Positions 48,516-49,801 of a stretch of 49,801 nt of DNA are shown in pieces. The notes under the pieces are model-generated. The model ran no database searches and had not been told where the DNA came from. It was given only the letters and a program-made list of their open reading frames with translations. Origin of the DNA: an uncultured Agathobaculum sp. GTDB lineage: Bacteria > Bacillota > Clostridia > Oscillospirales > Butyricicoccaceae. Numbering within the stretch: the first letter of the stretch is position 1; the number at the start of each line of letters is the position of its first letter. The stretch is from NCBI RefSeq assembly GCF_944384765.1, contig NZ_CALWUM010000014.1, positions 1-49,801 on the forward strand, given 5' to 3'. Both the position numbers and the translations under genes were made by a program.

Positions 48516-49109
48516 ATGTTTCCGAAGTTTGAAAAAGATACGGTGTTCTGGATCAATCAGCCCGCGTCCAGCGCATGGACGGCGGACGGCCTTGCCATCA
48601 CGACCCAGCCGGGCACCGACCTGTGGCAGCGCACGTACTACGGCTTCCGCAACGACAATGCGCCCATGCTGCTCACCCGCACGGCGGAGCCGTATTTCTC
48701 CTTCACTGTGCGCACGGATTTTGACAGCAAGCGCCGTTTTGACCAGTGCGGGGTGATCGTGTATCAAGACAGCGACAACTGGCTCAAAGCCTCGATCGAA
48801 TACGAAAACGAGCGCTTCCAGCGCCTCGGCAGCGTGGTTACGAACAACGGCTTTTCCGACTGGGCGACCACGGACATCCCGGCCGCGCAGCGCTTTATGT
48901 ACTACCGCCTGAGCCGCCGCGAAAGCGACTTCTGCGTCGAGTGCGCGGAGGATGGCGTGCACTTCCGCCAGATGCGCATTGCGCACCTGTTCGCCGGGGC
49001 GGGGGAGATCCAGATCGGCGTGTATGCGTGCAGCCCGGAGCAGTCCTCGTTCGAGGCGCGGTTTTCCAGTATCGCGTTTGGCCCCTGCCAGTGGCAGGCG
49101 CACAAGTGA
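48516..49109 (+). CDS. DUF1349 protein (concanavalin-like fold)
   Basis: 197 residues. The order ITTQPGTDLWQRTYYG, then FDQCGVIVYQDSDNWLKASIEYEN, then a GVYACSPEQSSFEARF end is typical for DUF1349 proteins, predicted jelly-roll or lectin-like. There is no signal peptide. Some relatives were labelled as regulating yeast enolase, with weak support. GGAGGG precedes the ATG. Confidence 0.8.
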   Translation: MFPKFEKDTVFWINQPASSAWTADGLAITTQPGTDLWQRTYYGFRNDNAPMLLTRTAEPYFSFTVRTDFDSKRRFDQCGVIVYQDSDNWLKASIEYENERFQRLGSVVTNNGFSDWATTDIPAAQRFMYYRLSRRESDFCVECAEDGVHFRQMRIAHLFAGAGEIQIGVYACSPEQSSFEARFSSIAFGPCQWQAHK

Positions 49110-49118
49110 GGGACTGCC

Positions 49119-49724
49119 ATGCCGTATTTTGTCTATACCGCAGCGGAGACCGATTACCTCGCCTCGCGCGACCCGGTGCTCGGCGCGGCGATTGCGCGCA
49201 TCGGACACATCGACCGGGAGGTGTTCCCCGATTTGTTTGAGGCGCTCATCAACTCGATCGCCGGGCAGCAGATTTCAGGCAAGGCGCTCGCAACCGTGTG
49301 GGCGCGGCTGTGCGATGCAGTCGGCGCGGTGACGCCAGAAAACCTGCTCGCGGCAGGGGAGGAGCGGCTGCGCGCCTGCGGCCTGTCCGGCCGCAAGGCG
49401 GGCTATATGCTGTCCGCCGCACAGGCAGCGGCAAGCGGCGCGCTCGATGTCCACAGCCTTGTGGATAAATCGGATGAGGAAGTCATCCGCGCGCTGACCG
49501 CTTTGCCCGGCGTGGGCCGGTGGACGGCGGAAATGCTGCTCACCTTTTCGCTCCAGCGGCCGGACGTGCTCGCCTATGACGACTTTGGCATTCGCAAGGG
49601 GATGTGCCGCTTGTATGGGCTGGACAGCCTGAGCAAGGCGCAGTTTGCAGTGTACCGCGCGCGGTATGCGCCGCACGCGACCGTCGCCGCGCTCTACCTG
49701 TGGGAAATCGCCGCGGGAAAATAA
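49119..49724 (+). CDS. DNA-3-methyladenine glycosylase (AlkA type)
   Basis: 201 residues, HhH-GPD superfamily. Core helix IAGQQISGKALATVW, then helix-hairpin-helix LPGVGRWTAEMLL and the catalytic Asp region AYDDFGIRKG. It removes alkylated purines for base excision repair. It is shorter than E. coli AlkA because the N-terminal TBP-like domain is absent. It starts nine bases after the DUF1349 gene. Confidence 0.88.
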   Translation: MPYFVYTAAETDYLASRDPVLGAAIARIGHIDREVFPDLFEALINSIAGQQISGKALATVWARLCDAVGAVTPENLLAAGEERLRACGLSGRKAGYMLSAAQAAASGALDVHSLVDKSDEEVIRALTALPGVGRWTAEMLLTFSLQRPDVLAYDDFGIRKGMCRLYGLDSLSKAQFAVYRARYAPHATVAALYLWEIAAGK

Positions 49725-49801
49725 AAAGACCTGCTAATAAAAGTCAAGTAGGAATTTCAGATTTTTTAGGGAAGTGAAAAAGGCGACACAAAATCAAGCC
49801 G

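Overview
The window is the replication-origin region of a Gram-positive, clostridia-like bacterium (Bacillota, probably Oscillospirales; the genus cannot be fixed from this sequence). The evidence is the gene order gyrA-gyrB-remB-recF-ycxB-like-yaaA-dnaN-dnaA | rpmH-rnpA-yidD-yidC-khpB-mnmE-mnmG-rsmG-noc-parA-parB, which is the classic Firmicutes origin order, with a Noc paralogue and parS sites. The core is visibly GC-rich. Core genes left of about 35.5 kb lie mainly on the minus strand and genes to the right on the plus strand, so two forks diverge from the dnaA/rpmH region.

1-7 kb is an accessory, defence-like block: an orphan HicB antitoxin, a TnpV remnant broken by an internally deleted IS200/IS605-type element, a two-gene HipA-like kinase module and a McrBC restriction system whose McrB carries an EVE domain. 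7-17.4 kb holds two DUF4143 AAA ATPases bracketing a plus-strand catabolic cluster: an AraC regulator fused to a GH39-like domain, a tandem alpha/beta-hydrolase esterase, a GPH/MelB-type sugar symporter and a serine beta-lactamase-like hydrolase. 17.6-22.7 kb holds a minus-strand operon (multi-pass carrier, M20 carboxypeptidase, YjiH- and YjiG-type gate proteins, a small membrane protein) next to a LysR gene interrupted by one in-frame amber codon in its helix-turn-helix.

22.7-25.7 kb holds tRNA-Thr(CGT), the rpsF-ssb-rpsR operon, which points toward the origin, and a repeat-rich spacer. 25.7-35.4 kb holds gyrase, remB, recF, a YcxB-like protein, an S4 protein, dnaN and dnaA. DnaA boxes cluster on both sides of dnaA. 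A further AT-rich, box-bearing spacer lies between mnmE and mnmG, and an inverted box pair lies upstream of gyrA. 35.7-46.7 kb holds ribosomal protein L34, RNase P protein, membrane insertion, tRNA modification, 16S methylation and chromosome segregation genes. The right end holds serS, a FlK-like thioesterase, a DUF1349 protein and an AlkA-type glycosylase.

The least conventional items are the split HipA-like kinase pair without a DNA-binding partner, the AraC-GH39 fusion lacking a recognisable acid/base motif, the run of consecutive hairpins between rpmH and rnpA, and the box-bearing mnmE-mnmG spacer.
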